Source of the DNA: JAABRU01 sp041390465
Lineage (GTDB): Bacteria > Desulfobacterota > Desulfobacteria > Desulfobacterales > Desulfococcaceae
Length of the DNA stretch: 64,000 bases
NCBI GenBank assembly: GCA_041390465.1
Contig: JAWKPW010000003.1
Span: 48,287 to 112,286 of the forward strand
Direction: 5' to 3'
A program made the translations under genes and the position numbers. Every line of letters begins with the position of its first letter. Position 1 is the first letter of the stretch. Below the pieces are notes generated by a model, which worked only from the letters and a program-made list of their open reading frames with translations, had not been told where the DNA came from and ran no database searches. This document shows positions 34,743-43,970 of the stretch, piece after piece.

Positions 34743-36104
34743 CTACAGTCCCAGAAAAAGCGTGGCAATCTCAAAATAAAGGAAAACAGCGACAATGTCT
34801 ATGGAAGTGGTCACAAAGGGGCCGGTGGCTACGGCAGGGTCAATATTGAAGCGGGCAAAAATCATGGGCAGGGTGGAGCCCACCAGAGCGGCCACAGACA
34901 TGGAACAGAGCAAAGCGGAACATACGGACGCGCTCAGGCGGTACATTCCATACTGATAAAAGGCCACACCACCCATAAGTATACCGTAAATCATACCCAG
35001 CAGAAGGCCAATGCTCAGTTCTTTCAGCACCACAGAGCGGATATCCCTGACATTCAGATGTCCGGTGGAAAGCCCCCGCACCACAATGGTGGAGGACTGG
35101 GTTCCGATATTGCCGCCCATGCCGGAGATGACAGGAATAAAAGCCGCGAGTGCTGCCACTTTTGACAAAGTGTCTGTGAATCCGCCGATAATCATGGTGG
35201 CACTGATGCCGCCCAGACAGCTCACAAAAAGCCAGGGAAGGCGGATTCTCATGCTTTTGCAAACGGATTTGGTCTCTGTGAATTCTGTGCCCACACCCGC
35301 CATTTTCAGCATGTCCTCGGTGGCCTCCTCCCGCATGATATCAATGACATCATCCACCGTGACAATACCCACGAGTTTGTTGTTCTCATCCACCACAGGC
35401 ACGGCCAGAAAATCATAACGGGCCACCAGCTTTGCCACCTCTTCCTGATCTGTGCCGGTGCGCACGGAGAAAACATCTGTGATCATGAATTCTTTCAGTG
35501 TTTTTTTGGGAGAAACCACCACCAACTGGCGCAGGGAAGACACACCGGTCAGTTTGCCGTATTCATCTGTCACATACAGATAAAAAGGCATTTCTGTGTC
35601 TGCATGTTCTTTCTGTATGAATTTTATGGCCTCTTCTGCGGTCATATCCTCGCGCAGGGCAATGAAATCCGGAACCATGATGCCGCCGGCTGTGTCGTCT
35701 TTGTAGCTGAGCAGCTCCTCGACCTGTTCGGATTCTTCCTTTTTCATCTTTTTCAGAATGGCATCAGACAAATCTTCAGGCAGGCTCCCAAGAATATCTG
35801 CGGCATCATCATCAGCCATTTCATCCAGTACAGCAGCAAGTTCCTCAATTTTCAGACTTTGGACAAAAGGCAGAAAGATTTCCTGATCAACACCTATGAG
35901 TTCGCTGAGCAGAATCCCTTTCTGCTCATTGTTTTCCATCAGCCCGTAAAGTTTTGTCTGATGGGCGAGCGTCAGATAGGGAAAGACTCTGGCCAAATCC
36001 GCAGCATGGGTTTTGCCGACAATTTTGCGCAGATGGTGCCCCGCATCCCGTCTCAGCAGACGTTTCAGGGTTTCGATCAGCACTTTGTTGCGGTCATATT
36101 TCAT
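34743..36104 (-). CDS. mgtE: magnesium transporter MgtE
   Basis: A 453-residue Mg2+ channel/transporter. The N domain (superhelical, acidic, residues 1-125) contains EMADDDAADILGSLPEDLSDAI; two CBS domains follow (residues 130-255, with MVPDFIALREDMTAEEAI and VVDENNKLVGIVTVDDVIDIM), then a plug helix and five transmembrane helices with the pore motif GMGGNIGTQSSTIVVRGL. Cytosolic Mg2+ binding to the N and CBS domains gates the pore in this family. ATG 36104 preferred over GTG 36116. It is the last gene of the long minus-strand phosphate/GAK run, 69 bases after the CofD-like gene. Confidence 0.94.
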   Translation of the reverse strand: MKYDRNKVLIETLKRLLRRDAGHHLRKIVGKTHAADLARVFPYLTLAHQTKLYGLMENNEQKGILLSELIGVDQEIFLPFVQSLKIEELAAVLDEMADDDAADILGSLPEDLSDAILKKMKKEESEQVEELLSYKDDTAGGIMVPDFIALREDMTAEEAIKFIQKEHADTEMPFYLYVTDEYGKLTGVSSLRQLVVVSPKKTLKEFMITDVFSVRTGTDQEEVAKLVARYDFLAVPVVDENNKLVGIVTVDDVIDIMREEATEDMLKMAGVGTEFTETKSVCKSMRIRLPWLFVSCLGGISATMIIGGFTDTLSKVAALAAFIPVISGMGGNIGTQSSTIVVRGLSTGHLNVRDIRSVVLKELSIGLLLGMIYGILMGGVAFYQYGMYRLSASVCSALLCSMSVAALVGSTLPMIFARFNIDPAVATGPFVTTSIDIVAVFLYFEIATLFLGL

Positions 36105-36173
36105 GGGATTCACCACAGAAAAAGGCGTCAGATATCAGGAAAACAGATACGGAACAACTGAAATCTGACACCT

Positions 36174-37367
36174 TTATGCCAAAGAAAGCAGAATGGGGAC
36201 AAGCATTTTTTCATCAATAAGGGAATGGGAGCGGGAACTGATGAGGGGAACGTCAATGATCCGAATTCCTGCTCTGCTGAGGGTATTTTCATTCAACTCT
36301 CCTGAATAATTTCCCTTTTTTCTGTCAACCAGAACAAAGTTCAGAACATCTTTGACGGAAATTTTTTCCGGATCATCTTTTCTCAGATATTCTGTCAGGC
36401 GCTCCGCCTGTTCCATAAGGGACATGCCGTAAGTTTCCGGGTCTTTTCCTCCGGTATTGGGGATAAAGATTTTGGGGCAGGGATTCTGCGCGATGGCCGT
36501 TCCCACGCCTTTGGGCAGCAGATTCGCGACAAGACTGGAATAAAAGCTTCCCATGGGATAACAGATCAGCTCGGCCTCGCCAATAAGCTGTCTCATCTTC
36601 TCCCGGATGCGGACCCGGACAGGAACCGCATCTTCCGTTGAAGCACTGAGAAAAACCTTTTTCACTTTTGCGGATATGGGGGAAGATTCCTTGCCGGTGA
36701 GGCGGTGCTGACCAGCCAGAACCTGCCCGTCTTCCAGTTCCGTGATCAGGTGCAGATATTTGTTGAGCACAGGGCGGACAATGCCGCGCACCTGCACCAG
36801 TTTGGAAAAAATGTAAATAATTGTGTCAAAATTCCGGAAGCTGTTGAGATAACCGGCTGTCAGAATCAGATTTCCCATGCTGGCCTTGCGCAGATCAAAA
36901 TTTTCAGGCATGTATCTGCGAAACATTTCCAGATGATGCCGGATAATTTTGCGCATGGGGTCCGGAATGTTTTTCACCAGAACATGCTTTCCGCTTATCA
37001 TTGCATCCAGTTCACGGGCCAGTTCATCCGGATTTCCGTCTGCTGGAAAGCGGTGAGCAAAAAGACGGAAGATTTCAGGGTTGCCGTGCAGGCTCCGGTC
37101 TGCAAGAGCCAGAAGCCGGTTGCGCACATCACCGATGGCCGGCATCTGAAACGCTTCCCGCAGCAGAGCGGAACTGCCGCCGGAATCAAAGGGGGTGATG
37201 ATATGAATGGAATTATGGGTATAGCGCACCAGTTCCAGAGAGGTCTCCCTGAGCGCAGTCCCTCCGCTGAAAAAAAGAATTTTCGGCCCCAGATCCGGAC
37301 AGCGTCTGCAGCGTTCCAGCAGAACAGGATCAGGCAGCAGGACATTTTTTGCAATTTGAATACGCAT
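36174..37367 (-). CDS. GAK system CofD-like protein
   Basis: A 397-residue CofD/YvcK-fold protein. The nucleotide-binding glycine motif FSGGTALRET is at residues 33-42, FDSGGSSALLRE at 60-71, AIGDVRN follows, and YPMGSFYSSLVANLLPKGV and KIFIPNTGGKDPET are the later conserved blocks. CofD itself transfers a phospholactyl-type group from a GDP donor; YvcK binds UDP-sugars. This GAK-associated branch is uncharacterised as far as I know. The gene lies 20 bases downstream of the HprK-related kinase gene in the GAK cluster. Length and motifs appear intact. Confidence 0.88.
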   Translation of the reverse strand: MRIQIAKNVLLPDPVLLERCRRCPDLGPKILFFSGGTALRETSLELVRYTHNSIHIITPFDSGGSSALLREAFQMPAIGDVRNRLLALADRSLHGNPEIFRLFAHRFPADGNPDELARELDAMISGKHVLVKNIPDPMRKIIRHHLEMFRRYMPENFDLRKASMGNLILTAGYLNSFRNFDTIIYIFSKLVQVRGIVRPVLNKYLHLITELEDGQVLAGQHRLTGKESSPISAKVKKVFLSASTEDAVPVRVRIREKMRQLIGEAELICYPMGSFYSSLVANLLPKGVGTAIAQNPCPKIFIPNTGGKDPETYGMSLMEQAERLTEYLRKDDPEKISVKDVLNFVLVDRKKGNYSGELNENTLSRAGIRIIDVPLISSRSHSLIDEKMLVPILLSLA

Positions 37368-37387
37368 GGCAGATAAAAAATTTTCGC

Positions 37388-38461
37388 TTACAAACTTCCT
37401 TTTTCCAGAAGAGAAAAGCAGGTTTTGGCTGCGGTTTCAAAATCAATGCCCCCGGCAAATTCCACAACAGTGCACAGGGAAAGGTGATCCATATAATTTT
37501 TTTCCGAAGGTTCCGGCATCCGGCAGCCATTCGCGGGCATAAAAAAAAGACCGACCGATTTCATAAACGCGGGAAGCAGATCTTTGCGTTCGGCAAGATT
37601 CACTCTCCGAACTGTTGTGGGGCCTGCATTGTATTTCCAGTTCAGAATGACCAGCACGCGCATGGGCGCATCCAGCACAAACCGATCCGGGCCGAAGCAT
37701 TCGTCAATGGACGCGTCAAATTTATGCTCCAGCTTCCAAAGATCATCTTTGGGCAGTCCGGAAAACTGAACCCGCTCGGCATCTGTGAGTATTTTTTCCA
37801 GGCTGGGATTGTTGAGAATGGTTCCCGGATTGATGCGCGGCAGTTTCGCGATTCCGTGCATGATCAGCCCGTTTTTTTTCTTTTCAATCATCAGACGGTC
37901 ATTGCTTACAAAGGAAGCTCCCTGATTCATGACATGCAGGGCCAGCGTGGATTTTCCCGCGCCGGAAAAACCGGCCAGAGCCAGCCCCTTTCCCTTCCAT
38001 GCAATGCCGGCCGCATGTCCCAGCAGGCAGCCCCGGCACAGTTCCCATTCAATAAAGCGGTTGTTGATGAAATTGACAACCTGGCTGATATTGGCCAGAC
38101 AGGGGCCGACAGCCAGATTCTCCCCTTCTCCGAACAGAAAAACCATGCCGGTAAGACGTTTTCTTACCACCCTTCCGTCTGAAAGGTCAATATATTCTTC
38201 CTTGATTTTGGATTTGCCCGGATCAGGTTCTTTTGTGCCAAATTCCTGATCAAACTGCGGCACATCTGCTTCATGCACGGTAATCACAATCTGCGCCATT
38301 CCCCTGCTCTGCACAAAATGCCCGTAATAAGCCCGAAGTTTTTCCGTGATTTCCTTCTGATTTGCAGCCACTTCCATGCAGCAGTTGCCAAAGGTCAGAT
38401 GGATTTTGTGGGCAGGCACATGCTCCTGCCGGATATTTCTGATGATCTCATGGCATTTCAT
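37388..38461 (-). CDS. HprK-related kinase B (GAK system)
   Basis: A 357-residue P-loop protein related to HPr kinase/phosphorylase. Walker A GFSGAGKST is at residues 164-172, preceded by GCLLGHAAGIAW with the conserved H149, and followed by SNDRLMIE, the HprK-type acidic motif. The C-terminal half (FGPDRFVLDAPMRVLVILNWKY) is specific to this family. HprK phosphorylates a serine of HPr; no HPr is encoded here, so the target is unknown. It follows the ATP-grasp gene after a 125-bp spacer containing TGATAACTG-type repeats. Confidence 0.9.
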   Translation of the reverse strand: MKCHEIIRNIRQEHVPAHKIHLTFGNCCMEVAANQKEITEKLRAYYGHFVQSRGMAQIVITVHEADVPQFDQEFGTKEPDPGKSKIKEEYIDLSDGRVVRKRLTGMVFLFGEGENLAVGPCLANISQVVNFINNRFIEWELCRGCLLGHAAGIAWKGKGLALAGFSGAGKSTLALHVMNQGASFVSNDRLMIEKKKNGLIMHGIAKLPRINPGTILNNPSLEKILTDAERVQFSGLPKDDLWKLEHKFDASIDECFGPDRFVLDAPMRVLVILNWKYNAGPTTVRRVNLAERKDLLPAFMKSVGLFFMPANGCRMPEPSEKNYMDHLSLCTVVEFAGGIDFETAAKTCFSLLEKGSL

Positions 38462-38586
38462 TTTTGCTCCTTTGGGATTTTCGGGTTTCCTGTGGACGTT
38501 TTGGACTTTGGGGATATTCTGGATCTGAACACCTGCTGTCTGTTATCTGACAATTGATAACTGATAACTGTTCACTGATAACTGAA

Positions 38587-39459
38587 TCAGAGCTTTTTGA
38601 GAACATAATCCGCATACAGATCAGCCGCGTCCATGCCGGAGGCTGTCTGAATGCCCCGGAATCCCCCGAATGCGGACACTTCAAACACGACAGGGCCGTT
38701 TCCGCCGCTTTCAGCCACATCCACACAGGTGAAATCCAGTCCGAACAGATCCTGTGCCTTTTTCGCAAGGGCAATGGTTTTTTCAGACGGTGCATAGGGC
38801 TGATATTTTCCGCCGGAATGGATGGTGGTATTCCAGGAAGAACCGTCTCCGCAGCGGGCATAGGTGGTCAGGTATTCTCCTCCCAGAAACACAATGCCCA
38901 GATCCTGACCGCCAATATCCATTTTCTTCTGGATATACATCATGCCGAAATTTTCGGAAAAATCCTCAATTCTCTGCCCCGCGTCCGGACCGGAACAGAT
39001 GATCTCCATGCCTCTGGCTTTGGTGCTGTACAGAGGCTTGAATACAGCCTCTCCATATTTTTCCACTGCCATCAGCGCCTCTTCCGTGCTTTCGGTAATG
39101 GTGGTCTCCGGCATGGGAATTCCCGCGGAACGCAGTGTCACTGTGCAACTGAGCCGATCCAGCACCCGCATGATTTTGTAAGGATTGGAAAAAATTTTCA
39201 GGCCCTGTTCATGCAGAAACCGCAGCAGTTCCAGCCGATCCAGCAGGAGGGGACAGTAGCGGCTTCCTGCTTTTTTTATGATAAGCGCATCCAGTTTGGA
39301 AATATCGGTTCCCTCAAACCATGCGCTTCCGGTGGACAAATCCAGACGGATTCTGTCCGGCTCAATGAGCAGCCGGTAACCGGTTTTCCGTTCCAGTGCA
39401 TTGGCCAGTTCTTCCGAAGACCAGCCGCCGCGGATGCCCACAACTCCGATTTTTGGCAT
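38587..39459 (-). CDS. GAK system ATP-grasp enzyme
   Basis: A 290-residue ATP-grasp ligase related to RimK/glutathione-synthetase-like enzymes. Visible are the N-terminal GVVGIRGGWSSEELANAL, the preATP-grasp DALIIKKAGSRY, AVFKPLYSTKARGMEII (ATP-binding lysine and glycine-rich loop), MYIQKKMDIGGQDLGIVFLG, DFTCVDVAE and VFEVSAFGGFRG near the metal site. Such enzymes form amide or peptide-like bonds through acyl phosphates. AGAGGA nine bases before ATG 39459 decides against the TTG at 39468. Substrate unknown. It lies between the PhoU-kinase fusion and HprK-related genes. Confidence 0.9.
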   Translation of the reverse strand: MPKIGVVGIRGGWSSEELANALERKTGYRLLIEPDRIRLDLSTGSAWFEGTDISKLDALIIKKAGSRYCPLLLDRLELLRFLHEQGLKIFSNPYKIMRVLDRLSCTVTLRSAGIPMPETTITESTEEALMAVEKYGEAVFKPLYSTKARGMEIICSGPDAGQRIEDFSENFGMMYIQKKMDIGGQDLGIVFLGGEYLTTYARCGDGSSWNTTIHSGGKYQPYAPSEKTIALAKKAQDLFGLDFTCVDVAESGGNGPVVFEVSAFGGFRGIQTASGMDAADLYADYVLKKL

Positions 39460-39632
39460 TGTTTTCAATCCTCTGTTTTTCGCAGGCTGGGTGCAGCAAA
39501 GCGTAACCCAGCATATTTGACGGTTTCCTCTGTGTTCTCTGTGGGAAAGAAAATTTCCTTATTGGAACTCCCTGTTCTTCTTAACGCAATGATATTGATA
39601 AGTACCTGTGCAAAAATTTCTTACCATTTTTT

Positions 39633-39671
39633 GTAGGGTGGGCACATGTTTTTCCGTGCCCACCATCCTGC
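39633..39671. repeat. GTAGGGTGGGCA palindrome
   Basis: GTAGGGTGGGCAC and GTGCCCACCATCCTGC enclose a short loop in the spacer upstream of the ATP-grasp gene and downstream of the PhoU-kinase gene. The same kind of hairpin is at 48050-48088. Confidence 0.7.
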
Positions 39672-39691
39672 TTATTCAATATGCAAAAAAT

Positions 39692-41335
39692 TCAGTAAAA
39701 CAGTATATCTTCCGGCAGACGGAAGTCTTCCCAGTCTTTGCCTTCGTGTTCACATATCCGTTCCATCAGATAGCAGGCCCGCAGGTACATGGTTCTGGCA
39801 AATCCGTAATTGAGTTCAAAACGGGTGGAAGTATAAAAAGACCGTGCCAGGGCCAGGGCCATGCGCGCGTCAACGGTTCTGTCTCCGTGTTTTTGGGCAA
39901 ATTCAGAGAAAAATTCAAAAAAATAAAGCGTTGCAGTATTCAGCCGTTCCCGCAGTTCCGTGTCAAAGACCGGCAGCCGGAAATGGGAAACCAGAAACAC
40001 GGATGCATCCTGCACATAATCCCCATCTCCGGAACGGTACAAATCTATATAATTGATTTTCTGTTCCGCATGATTGTAGATGATATTGTTGGTGTTGAAA
40101 TCTCCGTGGATGAAGATGGTGAAGGGAGCGGGAATCTGTTTTTCAATACGCTCACAGTTTTCGATCAGAGCATGGCTGGAAAGGATATCCGCGTTTCCAA
40201 TCCGCTGATACAGACGCGTGAAATAGGGATGCACCCGGTAAATACCGGCAAAACGGGATTGAAGCTGTTTCATGTAATCGGTCTGAAAATTTCTCCGGTG
40301 CAGGGTGCTGTTCCATATCTCCGCGACAGTCTGTTCAAACAGAAAAATCACGTTGCGGATGACATCATCCTTTTCTGTGAGGATGATCTGATCCAGGGTG
40401 CATCCGGCCAGAAATTCCACCAGCATGGAAGCTGTTGCATGTTTTTCATAATACCCGAAAATCCGTGGGGCAATTCCGGGAAGAAGTGCATTCCACCGCT
40501 CAATGTTTTCCTTTTCCTTTTTTATTTTTTTGAGAGTGCCTTCCTTGAAAATCCCCTGTGCCTTGAACCCCGCGGGCCGCTTGTCTCCCACTTTCCCAAT
40601 CCGGCATCCGGAACGCGAGCCCCAGATGGAAGTGATGTCAATATCCGACAGGGTTCCCTCAAATCCGGATTCGCTCAGGGTTTTCTGGAGTGCATCAATC
40701 TGCCGGATTTTGATCCGATCTCCGATAATGGCAAAGATCAGAGCCTCCCCGATATTCAGCAGGGAATCGCCGATGCGCTCCAGATAGCGGAAGATGAAAA
40801 TGGAGGTCACCAAATCCGCGACCTGCGCGCTTTGGGAACTTTTTTTCAGTTCAGCCATCATCAGATCAAAATTTTCCTTATAGAACTGATCCAGAAGAAA
40901 TTCACTCCGGCAGATGTCCAGAGCTCCGGACAAATCCTTGTGCTCAAAAACATCGGGGATCCGGTTGAGGCTTTTGATTGCCTCGGAACACATGGATGTG
41001 TAATTGTATTTGTGGATAAACCGGGGATCAGACAGGTAAAGGGTCTGCCGGGCCACATTGACACAGAAATCAGCAATCCGTTCCAGATTCACACAGACAA
41101 TATGAATCGCGCGAATCTCATTGATTGTTTTCGGATTTGCATTCTTCGGCAGGGTATGGATTTCCGAAAAACAGTCATTTTCAATCGTGGTTTTCAGGTT
41201 GTCAATATAATCATCTTTGGAAGATATTTTTTCCAGAAGAGAGGGCTCAGACTCTGCCAGCAGACCGTGAATCATTTTCACCTGATTTTCCGTTTCCATG
41301 GCAAGGAATCTGAAATTTTCAATAATTTTTTTCAT
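39692..41335 (-). CDS. PhoU domain-aminoglycoside phosphotransferase (APH)-like kinase fusion, GAK-associated
   Basis: A 547-residue two-domain protein. Residues 1-215 form a tandem PhoU-like helical bundle with both characteristic metal-binding repeats, NLERIADF (83-90) and RYLERIGDS (183-191). From about 235, after an SIWGSRSG segment, it is an APH/choline-kinase-like domain: LVEFLAG hinge, catalytic loop IHGDFNTNNIIY (H410, D412, N416 or N417) and a second metal Asp in YIDLYRSGDGDY (D431). A PhoU fold coupled to a small-molecule or protein kinase suggests phosphate-responsive phosphorylation. Its ATG overlaps the amphi-Trp stop by four bases. Confidence 0.88.
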   Translation of the reverse strand: MKKIIENFRFLAMETENQVKMIHGLLAESEPSLLEKISSKDDYIDNLKTTIENDCFSEIHTLPKNANPKTINEIRAIHIVCVNLERIADFCVNVARQTLYLSDPRFIHKYNYTSMCSEAIKSLNRIPDVFEHKDLSGALDICRSEFLLDQFYKENFDLMMAELKKSSQSAQVADLVTSIFIFRYLERIGDSLLNIGEALIFAIIGDRIKIRQIDALQKTLSESGFEGTLSDIDITSIWGSRSGCRIGKVGDKRPAGFKAQGIFKEGTLKKIKKEKENIERWNALLPGIAPRIFGYYEKHATASMLVEFLAGCTLDQIILTEKDDVIRNVIFLFEQTVAEIWNSTLHRRNFQTDYMKQLQSRFAGIYRVHPYFTRLYQRIGNADILSSHALIENCERIEKQIPAPFTIFIHGDFNTNNIIYNHAEQKINYIDLYRSGDGDYVQDASVFLVSHFRLPVFDTELRERLNTATLYFFEFFSEFAQKHGDRTVDARMALALARSFYTSTRFELNYGFARTMYLRACYLMERICEHEGKDWEDFRLPEDILFY

Positions 41336-41619
41336 TGGATTCCGCTGCTTTCACTGCCGATGCTCAAATCTGCTTCAGAAACCGCACCCTGGCCGGAATC
41401 TTTCCAGAAAAATTTGAGGGTGATTTTGTTTTTGTCCTTTTTCTTTTTCACCTTGATGCCAAACTCCAGCAGATTGTCGGGGTGCAGAACCATCTGCTGC
41501 TCTTCTGATTCAAAGACAATATTTTTCTTTTCAAACCCCGTCATCAGTTCTTTGAGAAATCTGCTGATGGTCTGACTGTCCTGAACCGATTCGTGCTCAA
41601 AAACCTCTTTTGCAATCAT
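41332..41619 (-). CDS. amphi-Trp domain protein (GAK system)
   Basis: A 95-residue soluble protein with the amphi-Trp pattern: two amphipathic helical segments (VFEHESVQDSQTISRFLKEL) and strands ending in ITLKFFWKDS, where the conserved aromatic/Trp residues lie. No catalytic residues are evident; the family is small and uncharacterised and recurs beside GAK genes. It overlaps the PhoU-kinase fusion gene by four bases and may act as a small partner or carrier. The preceding PHP-like gene is separated by 136 bases containing GTGTCAG-like repeats. Confidence 0.85.
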   Translation of the reverse strand: MIAKEVFEHESVQDSQTISRFLKELMTGFEKKNIVFESEEQQMVLHPDNLLEFGIKVKKKKDKNKITLKFFWKDSGQGAVSEADLSIGSESSGIQ

Positions 41620-41755
41620 AACGCTTCCTTTTCCGGTGTCAGATTTCGGGTTTCAGTGTTTACCGACACCCTTGTCATATTTTTGTTCAGATGGACATTC
41701 CGGATACGATGGTTTCTGCCCTGAAGATATGAACACGACACCTGACACCTTTATT

Positions 41756-42928
41756 TTATCCCGCCAATCGTTTTTTATACTCTTCAATCACCTGTTTCCT
41801 GCTGGTTCCGGCCAGAATCAGGGTTTTTCGTATGCCCAAATCATCCCATGCCGGCTGCAGACCGATTTCCCGTGCCGCTTTTTCCGGATGCTGTTCTCCC
41901 GGATTGCGGGTTTTTTCACCCATATGGGTGTCATCCCCCATGAAAATCAGCAAAGGTCTTTCCGAGGAATCCATGCGCCGGTTTTTTTCATTCAGCACAG
42001 AAACCAGAAAATTTGTATAGCGGTGCGACTGGGGATTCCACACTTCCACACCGTCCACATCATAAGAAGTCAGCAGCACAGGCCAGAACTGCTCGGGATG
42101 CGGAATCACGATGCCTGCGCCCAAAGACCGTGCCTCCTCAATCACCTCAGATGCCCGGTAGAAATAATGAAGCGGAAAATTCGCCTTGACGATCATCTTC
42201 ACAGCATTCATAAAGGTCTTGCAGCGCTCTATGAGCGCAGTGCCGCACTGAGAGCGCAGACAGTCAAAAAAATGGGGCAGCACCTTGTTTTTTATGGAAT
42301 AGGGAGAAATTTTCGCATAATTTTCATTCATCAACTGCTCAATCTTGCGGACATAAATCTGCACAAATCGGATCAAATCCGCATCTGCGCCGGTCTGTCT
42401 TGCGGCTTCATTCAGGCGCTCCTCATTGGGCCGGGTGATGGTTTCCATGAAATCAAACAACTGGGAAGAGCGGTACCGAAAGGTATGGGCCAGCATCTGC
42501 TTCAGGGTATGCGCCTTTTCTCCTTCCACATTCGCGTTTTCAAAGTGCAGCAGCAGTTGAACCTTCTGGTTGAATCCGGAAGCATAGCAGTCCACCTCCA
42601 CCCCGGAATAAGGCCCGCAGCTCAGGATTTCATTGTGCTGGGTGGGAATGATGAGTTCCTGTTTTCTGTTGGGAAACATGGCATCAATTCTCGCTGCAAT
42701 CAAATCCATTGGCACATGCTCCGGGTGCCAGTGCACAGCCAGCACAGATTCCTGACGGGGATAAACACCGGATGGTTCAAGAATCTGTTTCTGCTGTGTC
42801 TCATTTATGTCCGTGGAAACCACTCTGAAAAAAAATTCTCTGTCCGTATCCGTGATTTCTTCGGAAATATTTTCAGAAAGCTCTGACAGGGACTCTGTTC
42901 CGACTTTGTATTCAGGTGCTTTTGTCAT
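41756..42928 (-). CDS. PHP-domain-like metal-dependent hydrolase in GAK cluster
   Basis: A 390-residue protein that I assign by motif rather than by family name. Candidate PHP metal ligands are in the usual order: H66-x-H68 and H71 in AVHWHPEH, H277 in VIPHPEQF, E295 in GVEVWNP, and D332/H335 in MGDDTHM. PHP enzymes are often phosphoesterases. An acidic N-terminal segment precedes the core. The ATG at 42928 begins two bases after the XXXCH gene stop, indicating coupling. Conservation and position within the GAK genes suggest that it belongs to the pathway. Confidence 0.72.
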   Translation of the reverse strand: MTKAPEYKVGTESLSELSENISEEITDTDREFFFRVVSTDINETQQKQILEPSGVYPRQESVLAVHWHPEHVPMDLIAARIDAMFPNRKQELIIPTQHNEILSCGPYSGVEVDCYASGFNQKVQLLLHFENANVEGEKAHTLKQMLAHTFRYRSSQLFDFMETITRPNEERLNEAARQTGADADLIRFVQIYVRKIEQLMNENYAKISPYSIKNKVLPHFFDCLRSQCGTALIERCKTFMNAVKMIVKANFPLHYFYRASEVIEEARSLGAGIVIPHPEQFWPVLLTSYDVDGVEVWNPQSHRYTNFLVSVLNEKNRRMDSSERPLLIFMGDDTHMGEKTRNPGEQHPEKAAREIGLQPAWDDLGIRKTLILAGTSRKQVIEEYKKRLAG

Positions 42929-42929
42929 A

Positions 42930-43724
42930 TCAGTCTTTATACCTTTTATGACAGTCCTTTCTCAGACGGTTCAGTTCACTGTATGCGGTTTTGCAGGCTT
43001 CCATTTCTTTGTCTTCAAAAGCCTTGCGGAATTTTTCACAGGCTTTGTCATATTCCGGAAAGAATTCCGCTCCATATTCGCTGAAGGAAGTCATCAGTCT
43101 TGAATCCTGCAGAAAGGAAGTGACAGCAGACTCATCCGGAAGGGTATCGTTTTCCAGAGATTCGGATATTTCCTTAAAAGTGGATTTCATCCGTTTTTTT
43201 GTCTTTTTGTACCTGCTTTTTTCCTTTTTCCCGGATTCAGATTTTTCCTCTTTTTCTTCTTCGGATTCAGAGGAGATTTTGATTTTGACTTTCAGGGAAA
43301 AACCTTCCCCTCCTTTCTTTATTCCCATTTCCAGTTTTTGGAAATTCTCCGGATCAAAATCCGGTATCACAATGTTTTCTCCGGAGATTTCCTCGTCTTC
43401 AATGGAATCCTCTGCAGTGGTCAAGGTTTTTTCCGAAATATCCTCTGCCGCATCTGCAATATTCTCGGAAACCTCTTCTGAAAGGTCTGCGGGTTCAGCG
43501 GAATCCTCTGCAGCCCTCAGGATTTCTTTGGAAACCTCCTCTGCGGCATCGGCAATCTTTTCGGAAGCCTCTTCTGAAACTTCTTCGTCTTCAGTGGAAT
43601 CTTCTGTGTCAGCGTCTTCTGTTTTCTCAGAAACGCCTTCGAGTTTGTCCGCAAATTCCCGGAAAAAATGGGCCAACTGCGCCTTTGTCAGTCCCTTGTA
43701 TGCTGTTTTTTCTCCGCTCCCCAT
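42930..43724 (-). CDS. GAK system XXXCH protein with long acidic insert
   Basis: A 264-residue protein. The N-terminus YKGLTKAQLAHFFREFADKLEG and the C-terminus EACKTAYSELNRLRKDCHKRYKD match the XXXCH family, whose hallmark is the terminal C-H next to RYK. Residues 31-120 are an expanded acidic repeat region built from EE-VSEEASEKIADAAEE-like units, and 150-180 a basic/acidic mixed coil (EKEEKSESGKKEKSRYKK). No signal peptide. It is the first GAK gene after the phosphate genes. The role of the family is unknown; the Cys-His pair could bind metal or be modified. Confidence 0.85.
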   Translation of the reverse strand: MGSGEKTAYKGLTKAQLAHFFREFADKLEGVSEKTEDADTEDSTEDEEVSEEASEKIADAAEEVSKEILRAAEDSAEPADLSEEVSENIADAAEDISEKTLTTAEDSIEDEEISGENIVIPDFDPENFQKLEMGIKKGGEGFSLKVKIKISSESEEEKEEKSESGKKEKSRYKKTKKRMKSTFKEISESLENDTLPDESAVTSFLQDSRLMTSFSEYGAEFFPEYDKACEKFRKAFEDKEMEACKTAYSELNRLRKDCHKRYKD

Positions 43725-43771
43725 GATGTTTCTCCTTCAATTTTATATGATTGTCATTCCGAACCTGTTTT

Positions 43772-43920
43772 ATACCAATTCTCTGCTGAAACCATATGTT
43801 GCGGAAGGCAAAGCCGATTCTCCGCTGATTTTGGCAGTGCTGTCTTTTTTTTGTGTCCTTTGTGCCCTCTTTGTGTCCTTTGCGGTCAAAAAAAGCATGG
43901 TTTCAAAGGAGAATCGGTAT
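43772..43920. repeat. ATACCGATTC-family inverted repeat (copy D)
   Basis: It starts ATACCAATTCTCTGCTGAAA, contains TTTGTGTCCTTTGTGCCCTC and TTTGTGTCCTTTGCGG, and ends GGTTTCAAAGGAGAATCGGTAT. It separates the phosphate genes from the GAK genes and so may divide the transcript. Confidence 0.75.
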
Positions 43921-43970
43921 TCCTGCCGGATTTATATGAAATTTCAGCAAAAAAAATGATTTCCGGAGAT

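Noticed and set aside
39608..41575. 655-codon open frame on the plus strand
   Set aside because: Antisense to the PhoU-kinase fusion and amphi-Trp genes; composition is that of a shadow frame.
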